Under the pieces are notes generated by a model. The model worked only from the letters and a program-made list of their open reading frames with translations. It was not told the origin of the DNA and ran no database searches. DNA of 64,000 nt from Asticcacaulis sp. SL142 (GTDB lineage Bacteria; Pseudomonadota; Alphaproteobacteria; Caulobacterales; Caulobacteraceae): NCBI RefSeq assembly GCF_026625745.1, contig NZ_CP113061.1:1141501-1205500 (forward strand). Reading direction: 5' to 3'. The translations under genes and the position numbers were made by a program. Shown here one piece after another: positions 1 to 10,370 of the stretch (its first letter is position 1; every line of letters starts with the position of its first letter).

Positions 1-387
1 TTTGCCTTGCAAATCCTGATCGGCCTGACCTTGGGGCCAAAGTCGCCGCTGGCCTATTCGATGTATGCCGATACCGCCGACTACAACGAATGGAAAACCG
101 GCCGGCGAGCCACGGCCATGACCTTTTCAGCCGCCACCTTTTCGCAAAAACTGGGCGGGGCCTTGGCGTCATTCGTTATCGGCATCGTGTTTTCGGCGCT
201 GGGCTATGTCGCCAATCAGGCCCAGACTGGCGCGTCACAATCGGGCATCGTCATGTTGATGACCCTGGCGCCGGGCGCCGTGGCCCTGTTTGCCGCCATT
301 ATCACTGGCTTTTACAGCCTGACCAAACAAGACCTGGAAATCATTCAGATTGACTTAGCCGAGCGTAAATTAAGTTCCCATGACTGA
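1..387 (+). CDS. GPH-family sugar:cation symporter (MFS), C-terminal part
   Basis: The open frame runs in from the left edge, so only about the last 128 residues are present. The segment with Y-A-D-x-A-D-Y-N-E-W followed by a T-G-R-R-A-x-A-M stretch is typical of the glycoside-pentoside-hexuronide:cation symporter family (MFS_2), and at least two hydrophobic membrane segments follow. It would sit in the inner membrane and import a glycoside with a cation. Its last 8 bases overlap the start of the GH94 gene (ATGACTGA), which implies translational coupling. The neighbour suggests the cargo is a disaccharide such as cellobionate, but nothing in this fragment fixes the substrate. Confidence 0.85.
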   Translation, partial: FALQILIGLTLGPKSPLAYSMYADTADYNEWKTGRRATAMTFSAATFSQKLGGALASFVIGIVFSALGYVANQAQTGASQSGIVMLMTLAPGAVALFAAIITGFYSLTKQDLEIIQIDLAERKLSSHD

Positions 388-2725
388 CCTAATAATCAAT
401 GATGGACTAACCTGCACCTTGACCTCACCGACCGCTCTGCCGCGGGCATCGGGGTTTTTGTGGAACCGCAAGATGATGCTGCACATGAACGCGCGCGGCT
501 TTGCCACGTCGCAGTTCATGCAGCCTGAACCGGCCAAATACGCCTATGCCCCGAACCTTGAAGCCAAGACCTTCATGCAGCCGGAGCAGCCCTATTACGC
601 CCACCATCCGGGCCGGTTCTTTTACCTCAAAGACGAAGATACGGGTGAGGTCTTTTCCGCGCCTTATGAGCCGGTGCGCGTGGTGCCGGATAAGTTCGCA
701 TTTACCCTGTCGGCGCATGATATCACCTGGCGCATCGAGCATCTGGGGGTGCGGGTCGATATCACCCTTAACCTGCCGGTGGAGGATGTGGTCGAACTGT
801 GGGAAGTGACGGTCACCAACCTCACAGACCGGATGAGGACAATCGGATTTTATCCTTTTTTCACCATCGGTTACATGAGCTGGATGAATCAATCTGCGAC
901 CTTTGATGCGCACCTGAATGGCATTGTTGCCACCTGTGTTTCGCCCTACCAAAAGGTTGCTGACTATTTCAAAAACAAGGACTTTAAGGACAAGACCTTT
1001 TTCCTGAGCGAGCACACACCGGCGGGCTGGGAATGTCGACGCGAAGCCTTTGAGGGCGAAGGGGGCTTACATAATCCGGATGGTCTGCGCGATGGCCTGG
1101 CCAGCGAAGACGCCATCTATGAAACGCCCACCGCCGTTATGAAGTTTGATCTGGAACTGGCGGCCGGTGCGTCCACTACCCACCGTTTTCTGTTTGGCCC
1201 CGCCTTTGATGACGCCGAAATCACCGCCATCAAGGCCCGCTATCTATCGGTACAAGGGTTCGACGACGCCCGCCGCGACTATCAGGCCTATGTCGCCGCA
1301 GGGGCCGGGGTCGTCAAAATTAAAACCCCCGACGCCCACTTTGATCAGTTCGTCAATCATTGGCTGGCGCGGCAGGTCTATTACCACGGCGATGTCAATC
1401 GCCTTACCACCGATCCACAGACCCGCAACTACCTGCAGGATGCGCTCGGCATGGTCTATATCCGCCCTGACGCGGCGCGGATTGCGCTTACCACCGCCCT
1501 GTCGCAACAGCACGATAGCGGTGCCATGCCTGACGGTGTGCTGCTGGTTGAAGGGGCGGAACTCAAGTATATCAATCAGGTACCGCACACCGATCACTGC
1601 GTCTGGCTGCCGATCCTGCTGGATGCCTATGTGCGCGAAACCGGTGATTACGGCTTGCTGGATCAGGTGGTGACCAATGCTGCCACGGGTCTGAGCCTGA
1701 CGGTCCGCGATCGCATGACGGCGGCCATGAACTGGCTGCTGACCGCGCGCGATCACCGGGGCTTGAGTTACATCGCTCAGGGCGACTGGTGCGACCCGAT
1801 GAATATGGTCGGCTATAAGGGCAAGGGCGTGTCCGGCTGGCTGACCCTGGCCAGCGGTTATGCGCTAAAACTGTGGGCGCAGATCTGCGCTGATGCGGGC
1901 GATGAGGCCACCGCCAAGGCAATGCGCGCAGGCGTCGATGATCTGAACACGGCGGCCAACACCCACCTGTGGGACGGGCAGTGGTACGCGCGCGGTATCA
2001 CCGATGATGATGTGGTGTTTGGCGTGGCCTCTGACCCGGAAGGCCGTATCTATCTCAATCCACAGACATGGGCGTGCTTAAGTGGTGCCGCCTCGGTTGA
2101 AAATCAATCATTGATGATGCGGGCGATTGAAACGCAACTGGAGACCCCCTACGGCGTGGAAATGCTCGGCCCGCCCTATTCCAAAATGCGCGATGATGTT
2201 GGGCGCGTAACCCAAAAATGGATGGGCTCGGCCGAAAATGGGGCCGTCTATAACCACGCTGCCATCTTCTATATCTACAGCCTGTTTCAGATCGGTCAGG
2301 CCGACAAGGGCTTTGAACTGTTGCGCAAAATGATCACCGGGCCGGATGAATCAGACTACCTCCAGCGCGGCCAGATGCCGGTGTTTATTCCGAACTATTA
2401 CCGCGGGGCTTATCGTCAGCATCCGCGCACCGCGGGCCGGTCGAGCCAGCTATTCAATACCGGCACTGTGGCCTGGGTCTATCACAGCCTGATCGACGGA
2501 CTGCTGGGGCTAAGCGGCACCAAGGAGGGCTTGCGCCTCAATCCGCAACTGCCCGCCCATTGGGATGAGATCGAAGTGACCCGCCAGTTTCGCGGGGCGA
2601 CCTTTGACGTCACCATCCGGCGCGGCGAGGTTAAGGGCGTGATCTGCGATGGCGTGGCCCTGACCGAGCCCGCCATAATCAATATTGACTCAAGCCGCAC
2701 CTACACGGTCAGCGTCGTGATTTAG
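380..2725 (+). CDS. GH94 glycoside phosphorylase, probable cellobionic acid phosphorylase
   Basis: A 781-residue protein without signal peptide, hence cytoplasmic. GH94 enzymes split a beta-linked disaccharide with phosphate, giving a sugar 1-phosphate. The N-terminal beta-sandwich is followed by an (alpha/alpha)6 barrel; the general acid lies in G-D-W-C-D, where the second Asp is residue 472. Length and numbering match what I recall for the cellobionic acid phosphorylase of Saccharophagus (Asp472; Arg609 and Lys613 contacting gluconate): here residues 608-614 read G-R-V-T-Q-K-W, so Arg609 and Lys613 are present at identical positions. It overlaps the upstream symporter gene and its stop overlaps that of the convergent regulator. 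Family call is secure; the cellobionate specificity is inferred from remembered residues. Confidence 0.85.
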   Translation: MTDLIINDGLTCTLTSPTALPRASGFLWNRKMMLHMNARGFATSQFMQPEPAKYAYAPNLEAKTFMQPEQPYYAHHPGRFFYLKDEDTGEVFSAPYEPVRVVPDKFAFTLSAHDITWRIEHLGVRVDITLNLPVEDVVELWEVTVTNLTDRMRTIGFYPFFTIGYMSWMNQSATFDAHLNGIVATCVSPYQKVADYFKNKDFKDKTFFLSEHTPAGWECRREAFEGEGGLHNPDGLRDGLASEDAIYETPTAVMKFDLELAAGASTTHRFLFGPAFDDAEITAIKARYLSVQGFDDARRDYQAYVAAGAGVVKIKTPDAHFDQFVNHWLARQVYYHGDVNRLTTDPQTRNYLQDALGMVYIRPDAARIALTTALSQQHDSGAMPDGVLLVEGAELKYINQVPHTDHCVWLPILLDAYVRETGDYGLLDQVVTNAATGLSLTVRDRMTAAMNWLLTARDHRGLSYIAQGDWCDPMNMVGYKGKGVSGWLTLASGYALKLWAQICADAGDEATAKAMRAGVDDLNTAANTHLWDGQWYARGITDDDVVFGVASDPEGRIYLNPQTWACLSGAASVENQSLMMRAIETQLETPYGVEMLGPPYSKMRDDVGRVTQKWMGSAENGAVYNHAAIFYIYSLFQIGQADKGFELLRKMITGPDESDYLQRGQMPVFIPNYYRGAYRQHPRTAGRSSQLFNTGTVAWVYHSLIDGLLGLSGTKEGLRLNPQLPAHWDEIEVTRQFRGATFDVTIRRGEVKGVICDGVALTEPAIINIDSSRTYTVSVVI

Positions 2726-3780
2726 ACGTTATACTGAAGCCGCCGGTAGATGGTTGAACGGTGGATGCCCAGATGGCGGGCCGCGGCGCTGATATTGCCT
2801 TTGTGGGCCTCAACCGCAGCGCGGATGGTCGACAGTTCGATGTCGTCAAGACTTTGCCCCGGCACCGTTTCAAACGACGCAGGCCCTGCACGCGCCCCCG
2901 TATCCAGACGGGCGGCAAAGGCGCGGCCATCCTGCGCCGTCAGGTGCCCGTCGCGCGCCGCCTGCGCGACATCGTGGGCAAACACATCCTCAAAGCGCAT
3001 CTCATCCAGAATGTCCCAGCCGTGTCCAATCAGCGACAGGCCGCGCCGGTTAGCGCCGACTATCACCCCGTCCTTGACCACCAGTATGCCTTCGCGCGCC
3101 ACCCCCAGAAGACCCGGATCGGTCTGGAAACGCACGGTTTCGCAGCCGTCAAAGCCTTCCCGGAACAGGCGGTGTTCGATCTGCTCGACCGCCAGCCGCA
3201 CCATGCCCAGCATGTGGGTATGGGCGTCGGTCGCAGGGGCCGACATATCCAGCACCCCGATGATCGCGCCGCGGTGATCAATGATCGGGGTGGCGGCACA
3301 GCTTAACACCTTATGGTCGGTGAAATAGTGCTCACCCCCAAACACCGACACCCCGCGCCGCTCGGCCAGAGCCGTGCCGATCGCGTTGGTGCCGGTGCCG
3401 TCTTCGGACCACAAAACCCCCGGCCGCAGGGTGACCTGAGCCGCCCGGTCAGCAAAGGCGGCGTCGCCCAGCGTATCGAGCACGATGCCCTGAGCGTTGG
3501 TCAGGATAACCAGCCCCGACATCTCACGCGCTTCGTTATAAAGCGCGTCAAGCTCAGCCCGGCACAGACGGCGCAGGGCCTCATGCCGGTCATGCAGATC
3601 GCGAACCTCCTGTGATGTCGGGGCTTCGTGGGGCGGCGCACGGCGGGCATTCAGCCCCATGTCGGTGCAGCGCATCCATGAGCGCAAAATGGCGTGACTG
3701 ACCTGATTGACCGGCAGGCCCTTGCCGTCAAAAAACTCACGGCGCGCCTGCTCGATCATCACGGGATTGGGCGCAGACAT
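2722..3780 (-). CDS. AcoR-like transcriptional activator without AAA+ domain
   Basis: About 352 residues starting at M-S-A-P-N-P, chosen over a longer frame (to 3819) because GGGAG lies upstream and the N-terminus then resembles AcoR-type regulators. The order is an N-terminal sensory region, a GAF-like domain (about residues 60-200, with G-x-V-L-D-T-L-G-D), and a C-terminal Fis-type helix-turn-helix ([16 protein letters not shown]). The central sigma-54-activating AAA+ module (GAFTGA) of full AcoR proteins is absent, so it cannot be a classical sigma-54 activator. It is divergent from the aldehyde/alcohol dehydrogenase genes and probably senses an aldehyde, alcohol or acetoin-like compound and controls them. 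Confidence 0.75.
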   Translation of the reverse strand: MSAPNPVMIEQARREFFDGKGLPVNQVSHAILRSWMRCTDMGLNARRAPPHEAPTSQEVRDLHDRHEALRRLCRAELDALYNEAREMSGLVILTNAQGIVLDTLGDAAFADRAAQVTLRPGVLWSEDGTGTNAIGTALAERRGVSVFGGEHYFTDHKVLSCAATPIIDHRGAIIGVLDMSAPATDAHTHMLGMVRLAVEQIEHRLFREGFDGCETVRFQTDPGLLGVAREGILVVKDGVIVGANRRGLSLIGHGWDILDEMRFEDVFAHDVAQAARDGHLTAQDGRAFAARLDTGARAGPASFETVPGQSLDDIELSTIRAAVEAHKGNISAAARHLGIHRSTIYRRLQYNV

Positions 3781-3841
3781 AGATAAGCAACTCCCTGTTT
3801 CAACCCATGCGCCGCCCATAACGCCCTGACCGTCGCATTCT

Positions 3842-3866
3842 GCAACAGGTGAAACGCGCCTGTTGC
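3842..3866. promoter_or_regulatory. Inverted repeat, candidate operator of the AcoR-like regulator
   Basis: GCAACAGG and CCTGTTGC form perfect 8-base arms around a 9-base centre, and a further TGCGACAGG half site follows at about 3870. It lies in the divergent gap between the regulator (start 3780) and the aldehyde dehydrogenase (start 4049). AcoR/MimR-type activators are known to bind TGCAACA-like palindromes, which is the basis for the assignment. No convincing -24/-12 promoter was seen. Confidence 0.5.
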
Positions 3867-4048
3867 CGTTTGCGACAGGCTACGCCCAAACGCGCATTTT
3901 TGTCCATCACATTTCCCGGAAGTCTCTCGAAGTTGATCGCGCACCGATTGACCTCGTCCGCGGTCAGGGCGCAGCTTAACGACCATAATCATAAAAAGTC
4001 TTGCCTGTGGGGACAGGATTAACTTTCGGAAACATAAGGATAAATCAC

Positions 4049-5566
4049 ATGACAAAACATGATACCGCCATACATGCAGCCTCACCGTTTAAGGCCCGTT
4101 ATGGCAATTTCATCGGCGGCGACTGGGTTGAGCCCCGGTCGGGCCGCTTTATGAACAATCTGTCGCCCGTCACGGGCCGTAAGGTGTGCGAAGTGCCGCG
4201 CTCAGATGCCGCCGATATCGAGGCCGCCCTTGATGCCGCCCACAGGGCCAAGGCCGCCTGGGGCCGAACCTCGGTGACCGAGCGTTCGAACATCCTGCTG
4301 AAAATCGCTGACCGGATTGAGCAGAATCTGGAAACCATCGCGACTGCCGAGACCTGGGACAATGGCAAGCCCCTGCGTGAGACCATGGCGGCGGACATTC
4401 CTCTGGCCGTCGATCATTTCCGCTATTTCGCGGGCTGCATCCGTGCTCAGGAAGGCTCAATCGGCGAAATCGACAATGACATGGTCGCCTACCATTTCCA
4501 TGAGCCTCTCGGCGTTGTGGGGCAGATCATTCCGTGGAACTTCCCGATCCTGATGGCGGCGTGGAAGCTGGCGCCTGCCCTTGCCGCCGGTAACTGCGTG
4601 ATCCTTAAGCCCGCCGAGCAGACCCCGGCCTCGATCCTTGTGGTCATGGAATTTATCGCGGACCTGCTGCCTGCGGGCGTGCTCAACATCGTCAACGGCA
4701 CGGGCCTTGAAGCGGGGGCCCCGCTGGCCGCCAGCCCGCGAATCGCCAAGATCGCCTTTACCGGCTCTACCCCGGTGGGTAAGGCCATCATGCGCGCCAC
4801 CGCCGATAATGTGACCAACATCACGCTGGAGCTGGGCGGTAAATCGCCTAACGTCTTCTTTGCCGATGTCATGGCCGAAGATGATGCGTTTCTGGATAAG
4901 GCCCTTGAAGGGTTTGCCTTCTTTGCGCTCAATCAGGGCGAGGTCTGCACCTGCCCGTCGCGCGCCCTCATTCAGGAATCGATCTACGACCGCTTCATGG
5001 AAAAGGCGATCAAGCGCGTCGAAGCCATTTCTCAGGGTGACCCGCTTAACCCGACCACCATGATCGGCGCTCAGGCCTCACAGGAACAACTCGATAAGAT
5101 CCTGAGCTATATGGAAATTGGCAAATCCGAAGGTGCCAAGGTTCTGACCGGCGGCGACCGCAATATCCTGAAAGGTGACCTCAAGGACGGCTATTACATC
5201 AAGCCGACCATCTTTGAAGGCCACAACAAGATGCGGGTGTTTCAGGAAGAAATCTTCGGCCCCGTGGTCTCGGTCACGACCTTTAAGACCCTTGATGACG
5301 CTCTTGAAATCGCCAATGACACAGTATTTGGCTTAGGGGCTGGCGTCTGGTCGCGCGACATGAATACCGCCTACCGCGCGGGCAGAGGCATCGAAGCGGG
5401 CCGTGTGTGGACCAACTGCTACCACGCCTATCCGGCCCATGCGGCATTTGGTGGCTATAAGCAGTCCGGCATCGGGCGTGAAAACCATAAGATGATGCTT
5501 GATCACTATCAGCAGACCAAAAATATGCTGGTCTCCTATGCCCCCGGAAAGCTTGGGTTCTTCTGA
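4049..5566 (+). CDS. NAD(P)-dependent aldehyde dehydrogenase (AldB/ExaC type)
   Basis: 505 residues from the ATG at 4049, preceded by ATAAGGA at 4034-4040; a longer upstream frame lacks such a site. It oxidises an aldehyde to the acid. Visible family marks are the nucleotide-binding F-T-G-S-T-P-V-G-K, the general base in L-E-L-G-G-K-S-P-N and the nucleophile in [11 protein letters not shown] (Cys300), a form typical of the AldB/ExaC/AcoD acetaldehyde dehydrogenases. It is followed after 84 bases, with a hairpin in between, by an alcohol dehydrogenase, so the two probably take an alcohol to the carboxylic acid under control of the divergent AcoR-like regulator. Confidence 0.9.
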   Translation: MTKHDTAIHAASPFKARYGNFIGGDWVEPRSGRFMNNLSPVTGRKVCEVPRSDAADIEAALDAAHRAKAAWGRTSVTERSNILLKIADRIEQNLETIATAETWDNGKPLRETMAADIPLAVDHFRYFAGCIRAQEGSIGEIDNDMVAYHFHEPLGVVGQIIPWNFPILMAAWKLAPALAAGNCVILKPAEQTPASILVVMEFIADLLPAGVLNIVNGTGLEAGAPLAASPRIAKIAFTGSTPVGKAIMRATADNVTNITLELGGKSPNVFFADVMAEDDAFLDKALEGFAFFALNQGEVCTCPSRALIQESIYDRFMEKAIKRVEAISQGDPLNPTTMIGAQASQEQLDKILSYMEIGKSEGAKVLTGGDRNILKGDLKDGYYIKPTIFEGHNKMRVFQEEIFGPVVSVTTFKTLDDALEIANDTVFGLGAGVWSRDMNTAYRAGRGIEAGRVWTNCYHAYPAHAAFGGYKQSGIGRENHKMMLDHYQQTKNMLVSYAPGKLGFF

Positions 5567-5596
5567 TCCAGGCTCAAAGTGACGGCCTGACTTTAG

Positions 5597-5623
5597 GGGG
5601 CGGTGTCCAGCCGCCCCGTTTTT
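5597..5623 (+). terminator. Rho-independent terminator after the aldehyde dehydrogenase
   Basis: GGGGCGG and CCGCCCC pair around a 7-base loop and are followed by GTTTTT. It sits between the aldehyde and alcohol dehydrogenase genes on the same strand, so it may only partly terminate and so set the ratio of the two products. Confidence 0.75.
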
Positions 5624-5650
5624 ACCTCCACAGCACTCAGGGACATTATT

Positions 5651-6685
5651 ATGGCTAAAACCATGAAAGCCGCCGTCGTGCGCACATTCGGCGCGCCCCT
5701 CACCATTGACGAAGTGCCAGTGCCAGAACCCGGCCCGGGCCTGATACAGGTCGCCATTCAGGCGTCCGGCGTCTGCCACACCGATCTGCACGCTGCCGAA
5801 GGTGACTGGCCCGTCAAACCGAACCCGCCGTTCATCCCCGGCCACGAAGGCGTGGGCTATGTCTCGGCCGTGGGCGCAGGCGTCAAGCACGTCAAGGAAG
5901 GCGACCGCGTCGGGGTACCATGGCTCTACACCACCTGCGGCCACTGCAAGCACTGCCTCGGTGGTTGGGAAACCCTGTGTGTTGAACAGCTCAATACCGG
6001 CTATTCCGTCAATGGCGGCTTTGCGGAATATGTGGTGGCTGATCCGAACTTTGTTGGCCACCTGCCCAAAAACATCGGCTTTAATGAGATCGCACCGATC
6101 CTGTGTGCGGGCGTTACGGTCTATAAGGGCCTGAAGGTCACCGACACCAAACCCGGTGACTGGGTGGTCATTTCCGGCATCGGCGGTCTGGGCCACATGG
6201 CGGTGCAGTACGCCAAGGCCATGGGGTTAAATGTCGCCGCCGTTGACATCGATGATGGCAAGCTCGATCTGGCCCGCCGATTAGGTGCGACGCTTACGGT
6301 CAATGCCAAAACCGTCGCTGATCCCGCAGCCTACATCAAAAAAGAAACCGATGGCGGCGCTCAGGGCGTTCTGGTCACCGCCGTCTCTCCCAAGGCGTTC
6401 GAGCAGGCCTTGGGCATGGTCTCCCGCGGCGGCACGGTCGCGTTAAATGGCCTGCCGCCGGGTGAGTTCCCGCTCGATATCTTTGGCATGGTCCTCAATG
6501 GCATCACCGTGCGCGGATCGATTGTCGGCACGCGGCTTGACCTTCAGGAATCGCTTGAGTTCGCCGCTGAGGGTAAGGTCGCCGCCACCATCGCCACCGA
6601 AAAGCTGGAGGACATCAACGACATCTTTGCCCGCATGCATAAGGGCCAGATCGAAGGCCGCATCGTCATCGACATGACGGCGTAA
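5651..6685 (+). CDS. adhP: Zinc-dependent alcohol dehydrogenase AdhP
   Basis: 344 residues from [10 protein letters not shown], the usual start region of AdhP; longer frame starts at 5603 fall within the terminator region. The catalytic zinc site begins with S-G-V-C-H-T-D-L-H and continues with G-H-E-G-V-G; the structural zinc site is the C-G-H-C-K-H-C...C cluster at about residues 95-110; the NAD fold is marked by G-I-G-G-L-G-H-M-A. Length and motifs match ethanol-active AdhP proteins. It acts in the cytoplasm, interconverting primary alcohols and aldehydes, next to the aldehyde dehydrogenase. Confidence 0.9.
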   Translation: MAKTMKAAVVRTFGAPLTIDEVPVPEPGPGLIQVAIQASGVCHTDLHAAEGDWPVKPNPPFIPGHEGVGYVSAVGAGVKHVKEGDRVGVPWLYTTCGHCKHCLGGWETLCVEQLNTGYSVNGGFAEYVVADPNFVGHLPKNIGFNEIAPILCAGVTVYKGLKVTDTKPGDWVVISGIGGLGHMAVQYAKAMGLNVAAVDIDDGKLDLARRLGATLTVNAKTVADPAAYIKKETDGGAQGVLVTAVSPKAFEQALGMVSRGGTVALNGLPPGEFPLDIFGMVLNGITVRGSIVGTRLDLQESLEFAAEGKVAATIATEKLEDINDIFARMHKGQIEGRIVIDMTA

Positions 6686-6725
6686 GCCCAGATCAGGTTT
6701 CAGCTATGTCGGGCGACCGGTCTGG

Positions 6726-7685
6726 TCATTTCATCTTCTGGGCAATAAAGGCGCAGACGATCAGTTGTATCTGGTGAAACAGCATCAGCGGCAAAATCAC
6801 CGGCCCCAGCATGGCCGCCGGAAACAGGGGTGAGGCCATAGGCACGCCGGACGCCAGACTTTTCTTTGAGCCGCAAAACAGGATGACCACCCGGTCTTCG
6901 CGGGCAAAGCCTAACCGGCCGGAGATAAACCACGTCCCCCACAGAACGATTGCTAAAACGACGGCGCACAGGATCAGGACACTGATCAGATCAACGGCTG
7001 AGACTTTCGACCACAACCCTTCAACGACCGACGCCGAAAAGGCTGTGTAGACCACCAGCAGGATCGAGGTGCGATCGACCCGGCCTACCAGTGTCTTGTG
7101 TTTGGCGATAAACCCGGCAAGGATCGGTCGCGCCAGATGGCCCAGCACAAACGGCAACAGCAGTTGCAGGGCGATCTTTTCAATAGCGGCCATCGATACG
7201 CCCGAGGTGGCCCCCATAAACAGCCCGACCATCAATGGCGTCAGGAATATCCCCAGCACGTTCGACAGCGAGGCGGCGCATACGGCGGCGGCGACATTGC
7301 CGCGCGCTATGCCGGTAAAGGCGATCGACGACTGCACGGTCGAGGGCAGCAGGGTGAGGAACAGAAACCCGCTCAGGATCATGGGGGCGATAATGCCGCT
7401 AAGGCTTACCTGCATCAAAAGCCCTATCAGCGGAAAGACCACAAAGGTCGTCGCCAGTACCACGCCGTGGACGCGCCAGTTGGAAAATCCGGCCACAATA
7501 GCTTCCCGCGACAGCTTGGCCCCGTGCAGGAAAAACAGCAGCACAATGGCGGCATCGGTGACAATATCAGCCACCCACCGCCGCCTGCCCGCGCACCGGC
7601 AGGACGCTGGCCAGCACCACCAGCCCCAGCATGATCACTATAAACGGGTCGATCACCTTGGCGGCGTTTTGAGTTTATTGATCAT
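6726..7685 (-). pseudogene. Bile acid:sodium symporter family (YfeH-like) transporter, frameshifted at the N-terminus
   Basis: The main frame, 6726-7574 with a GTG start, encodes a multi-membrane-segment protein of the SBF-like (YfeH/BASS) family, with L-F-F-L-H-G-A-K-L-S-R-E-A and F-C-G-S-K-K-S-L-A-S-G. It lacks the usual first membrane segment. That segment is found in another frame just upstream (P-F-I-V-I-M-L-G-L-V-V-L-A-S-V-L-P-V-R-G) and ends at a TGA at 7567-7569. Removing one G of the GGG at about 7574-7576 joins the two, and adding one A to the AAAA run near 7665-7669 would extend the frame to an ATG at 7685. So the gene is either decayed or carries two compensating indel errors. It follows the SGNH esterase gene by 28 bases. 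Confidence 0.7.
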
Positions 7686-7713
7686 CAGTCTATGCGGTCA
7701 TAACTGGCGTTTT

Positions 7714-8949
7714 TTATTTCGCCCACTCAAAGGCCGACAGCGGGATCGCATGGGCCATGGCCGACGCCCCGGCATCGTTCGGGTGCAGATGATCGCCTAG
7801 GTCAAATCCGGCCCTGAGCCAGCCCGGACGGGCCGGGTCTTCCAGCGCCTTATCGAAGTCAAACACCCCGTCAAAGTCCTGAGACTGGCGCAGCCAGGCG
7901 TTAAGCGTCTGGCGCTCAGCTTCCTTATGGTCGGTGTAATAATCCTTGAACACCGTGCCTTTGAACGGCGTCAGGGTCGCCACATAGATTTTCATGTTCT
8001 TGGCCCGCGCCCGCAAGGCCATCTGTTTCAGGCCGCCGATTAAGTCCTGCGCCGAGACATAATCCTCAGATTCCGGGCTTAGGGCGTGGCCCAGATCATT
8101 GATGCCGATCAGGACAATCACCGCCGAGGCATTCTGGCTTAGGACATCGCGGTCAAACCGCGCCAGCGCGCCGGTGCCAAAGCGCGCCCAGGTGCCGTGA
8201 TGCAGCATCCGGTTGCCACTGATGCCCGCATTGATGACATTGACCGGCAGTTTGGCGGCCCTCAAACGCGCGTTAAGCACATCGGGCCATGTCCGGCCCG
8301 TATCGGGCGTGATGCCGTAGCCATCAGTGATCGAATCTCCAAAAGCGATAACGGTAGATAGCGGCTTGGTACTTTCGACCTCTACGGCGGAGATAAACGC
8401 AAAGGCATTGCCGATCCCGATATCGATAGTCTCCGCCGGAAGCTGCGCGGTCGCCGCCTGCGCCCCCGACGCACGGTACAGCACACCGCGCTGGATATCG
8501 TGGACGGTTTTCAGCGGCACGGGGTCTTTCGCATAAACACTGACCGCCAGATCGCGTCCGGCCTCAACCGCGATATCCGCCGGATCGCTGATGACATAGG
8601 CACCCGGTGCAATAGTAACCCCTGCCGCCCCATTAAAGGTCAGGCCCCGGTCACTGGCGACCTCAATGCCAGATCCTGCGGTGCGGCGGGCGATGCGGAC
8701 ATCCTTAAGGCGCAAGGGTTTTTCGCCATAGGCGTTGGACACCCGCACCCGCACCCGTTCACCACCGGCGCTGATCTTCACAATCTGGCGCAGGGTGATA
8801 TCTTTGGCCGTTACCTCCGCCCCCGAAGGCTCTGGTGCCGCATAAAAGGCTGGATGCCACGCTGTAGCTGGTGATTTGGCCCACGTTGCGGGGGCCATCA
8901 GGGCCAGACTTAAGACAATACCAAGGGCACGGCGGGAAAGGGTGAACAT
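7714..8949 (-). CDS. Secreted SGNH/GDSL-type esterase
   Basis: 411 residues from M-F-T-L-S-R-R-A, which gives a clear signal peptide ending near A-T-W-A; the longer frame to 8982 does not. After an N-terminal beta-rich region of about 150 residues comes the SGNH fold: block I G-D-S-I-T-D-G-Y-G, block II G-I-S-G-N-R-M, block III G-I-N-D-L-G-H and block V D-H-L-H-P-N-D. Such two-domain enzymes are usually carbohydrate or pectin acetylesterases. As the last catalytic gene of the pectin block it most likely deacetylates pectin or rhamnogalacturonan, but the substrate is inferred from context. Confidence 0.85.
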   Translation of the reverse strand: MFTLSRRALGIVLSLALMAPATWAKSPATAWHPAFYAAPEPSGAEVTAKDITLRQIVKISAGGERVRVRVSNAYGEKPLRLKDVRIARRTAGSGIEVASDRGLTFNGAAGVTIAPGAYVISDPADIAVEAGRDLAVSVYAKDPVPLKTVHDIQRGVLYRASGAQAATAQLPAETIDIGIGNAFAFISAVEVESTKPLSTVIAFGDSITDGYGITPDTGRTWPDVLNARLRAAKLPVNVINAGISGNRMLHHGTWARFGTGALARFDRDVLSQNASAVIVLIGINDLGHALSPESEDYVSAQDLIGGLKQMALRARAKNMKIYVATLTPFKGTVFKDYYTDHKEAERQTLNAWLRQSQDFDGVFDFDKALEDPARPGWLRAGFDLGDHLHPNDAGASAMAHAIPLSAFEWAK

Positions 8950-9035
8950 GAAATGACCTGTCAGCGGATATGTTTTCGCCATCTAGCCTGATTTGCCCTG
9001 ATTTGGGAATGTCTCATGCCCGACTGATCAAAGCC

Positions 9036-10370
9036 TTATCGCGCCGCAGCCATGGGGTAAAGCGACGCCCAGCCAGCCTTTGGCGACATGTCGTCAAGGT
9101 TCCAGTCGGCGTCATTGAACGGTGCTGATGTCGGTTTGTAGCTGGGATAGCCGCTGGAGTCGGCCTCATTGTCGATGATCTTGCCGCGGCCCTCCGCCAC
9201 ATCGGAGATGATCTTGAAATCGATCTTATCGCGCGCCCACGGCCGCATCCCGGCGCTGACATAGATGGCGTTTTCCAGTTTGGCCGCCGGAACAATGCGG
9301 ATATCGGCGGGCAGGTACGGCGTTTTAGCCGTCAGAATCTTGGCACCCGAGGCCGTATAGCGCCCGGTCTGAGGCAGTTTATTGCCGTTTTCATCGGCGG
9401 CAATATTGTCCTTAAGGTACAGGCTGACATCGCCTGAGCCGCCCAAAGCAAACAGAGGCACGCCCGGACGGGTGTCAGGCCCTGCACGATAGACATTGCC
9501 GATCAGGGTGATGATGCCGGTCTGAGGCGCAACCTCCCCCCACTCATGGGCGATCAGGTTGTAATGCACCGCCTTGCCGCCTGGATTGTGGATCAGGTTA
9601 TTGGCGATGGCGACATGGGCACCGCCCTTGATCAGAGGGCTGCGTTCCTCATTAGAATTATAAAGATTGCCGTAGATCAATATTTTCTCGGCATTATCGT
9701 GAATGAGCGTGCCCTTGGAGTGCTCGCCCTTTTCGTGGACCGAGTTGCGCAGGCCCTCAGCGATGATGTTATGGCTCAAGGTAACGCGGTTGGAAGTGCC
9801 TTTGCGCCAGCCTTCAGGGGTGGTGCCTTCAAAGCGCGGGCCCGACGCTGACAGGTTCTCATCCGTCGCCCACGAGAATGAGCAATGGTCGATGATGACA
9901 TTATAGGCGCTGCGGGTTGACAGCCCGTCCAGGCCACCACTGCGCGGGGCCTTGTCATTGGCACCGGGGCGGATGGCGACGTGTTGCAGGATGACGTCAT
10001 GGGTGGCAATCCCGAACTCGCCGCGCACAAAAGTAATGCCGGGGTTGGGGGCGGTCTGACCGGCGATGGTCACATAGGGTTTTGCAATGCGTAGCGTCGC
10101 GCCTTTCAGGTCAATCACCCCGCCGACTTCAAACACGATGATGCGCGGGCCGTCGGCGGCAATGGCCTCGGCAAATGATCCGGGCCCGGTAGCCTCAAGG
10201 GTAGTGACGCGGATGATACGCCCGCCTTGCCCGCCCTTGGTATCGGCAGCCCAACCCTTGACGTCGGCTGAGGTCTGGCTGAGGTCATGGTCTTCGGTAA
10301 AGCCGCGCGGGGCTGTCTGGGCCGCCACGCCCCCGGCGTACAGGGCCGCAAGCACAATGAGCCACTTCAT
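9036..10370 (-). CDS. Secreted pectate lyase, PL1 family
   Basis: 444 residues from M-K-W-L-I-V-L-A-A with a signal peptide ending near V-A-A-Q. It is a right-handed beta-helix protein: G-G-Q-G-G-R-I-I-R-V-T-T-L near the start, then G-G-V-I-D-L, T-I-A-G-Q-T-A-P and V-I-I-D-H-C-S-F-S-W-A-T-D-E, the calcium-site region of PL1 enzymes. It would cleave polygalacturonate by beta-elimination outside the cytoplasm. Its ATG overlaps the TAA of the upstream PL10 gene (TAATG), so translation is probably coupled. A paralogue with the same motifs is at 14383-15636. Confidence 0.85.
   Translation of the reverse strand: MKWLIVLAALYAGGVAAQTAPRGFTEDHDLSQTSADVKGWAADTKGGQGGRIIRVTTLEATGPGSFAEAIAADGPRIIVFEVGGVIDLKGATLRIAKPYVTIAGQTAPNPGITFVRGEFGIATHDVILQHVAIRPGANDKAPRSGGLDGLSTRSAYNVIIDHCSFSWATDENLSASGPRFEGTTPEGWRKGTSNRVTLSHNIIAEGLRNSVHEKGEHSKGTLIHDNAEKILIYGNLYNSNEERSPLIKGGAHVAIANNLIHNPGGKAVHYNLIAHEWGEVAPQTGIITLIGNVYRAGPDTRPGVPLFALGGSGDVSLYLKDNIAADENGNKLPQTGRYTASGAKILTAKTPYLPADIRIVPAAKLENAIYVSAGMRPWARDKIDFKIISDVAEGRGKIIDNEADSSGYPSYKPTSAPFNDADWNLDDMSPKAGWASLYPMAAAR

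Noticed and set aside
3866-4048. Sigma-54 promoter before the aldehyde dehydrogenase
   Set aside because: No TGGCAC-N5-TTGC pattern is present, and the adjacent regulator lacks the AAA+ domain needed to activate sigma-54.
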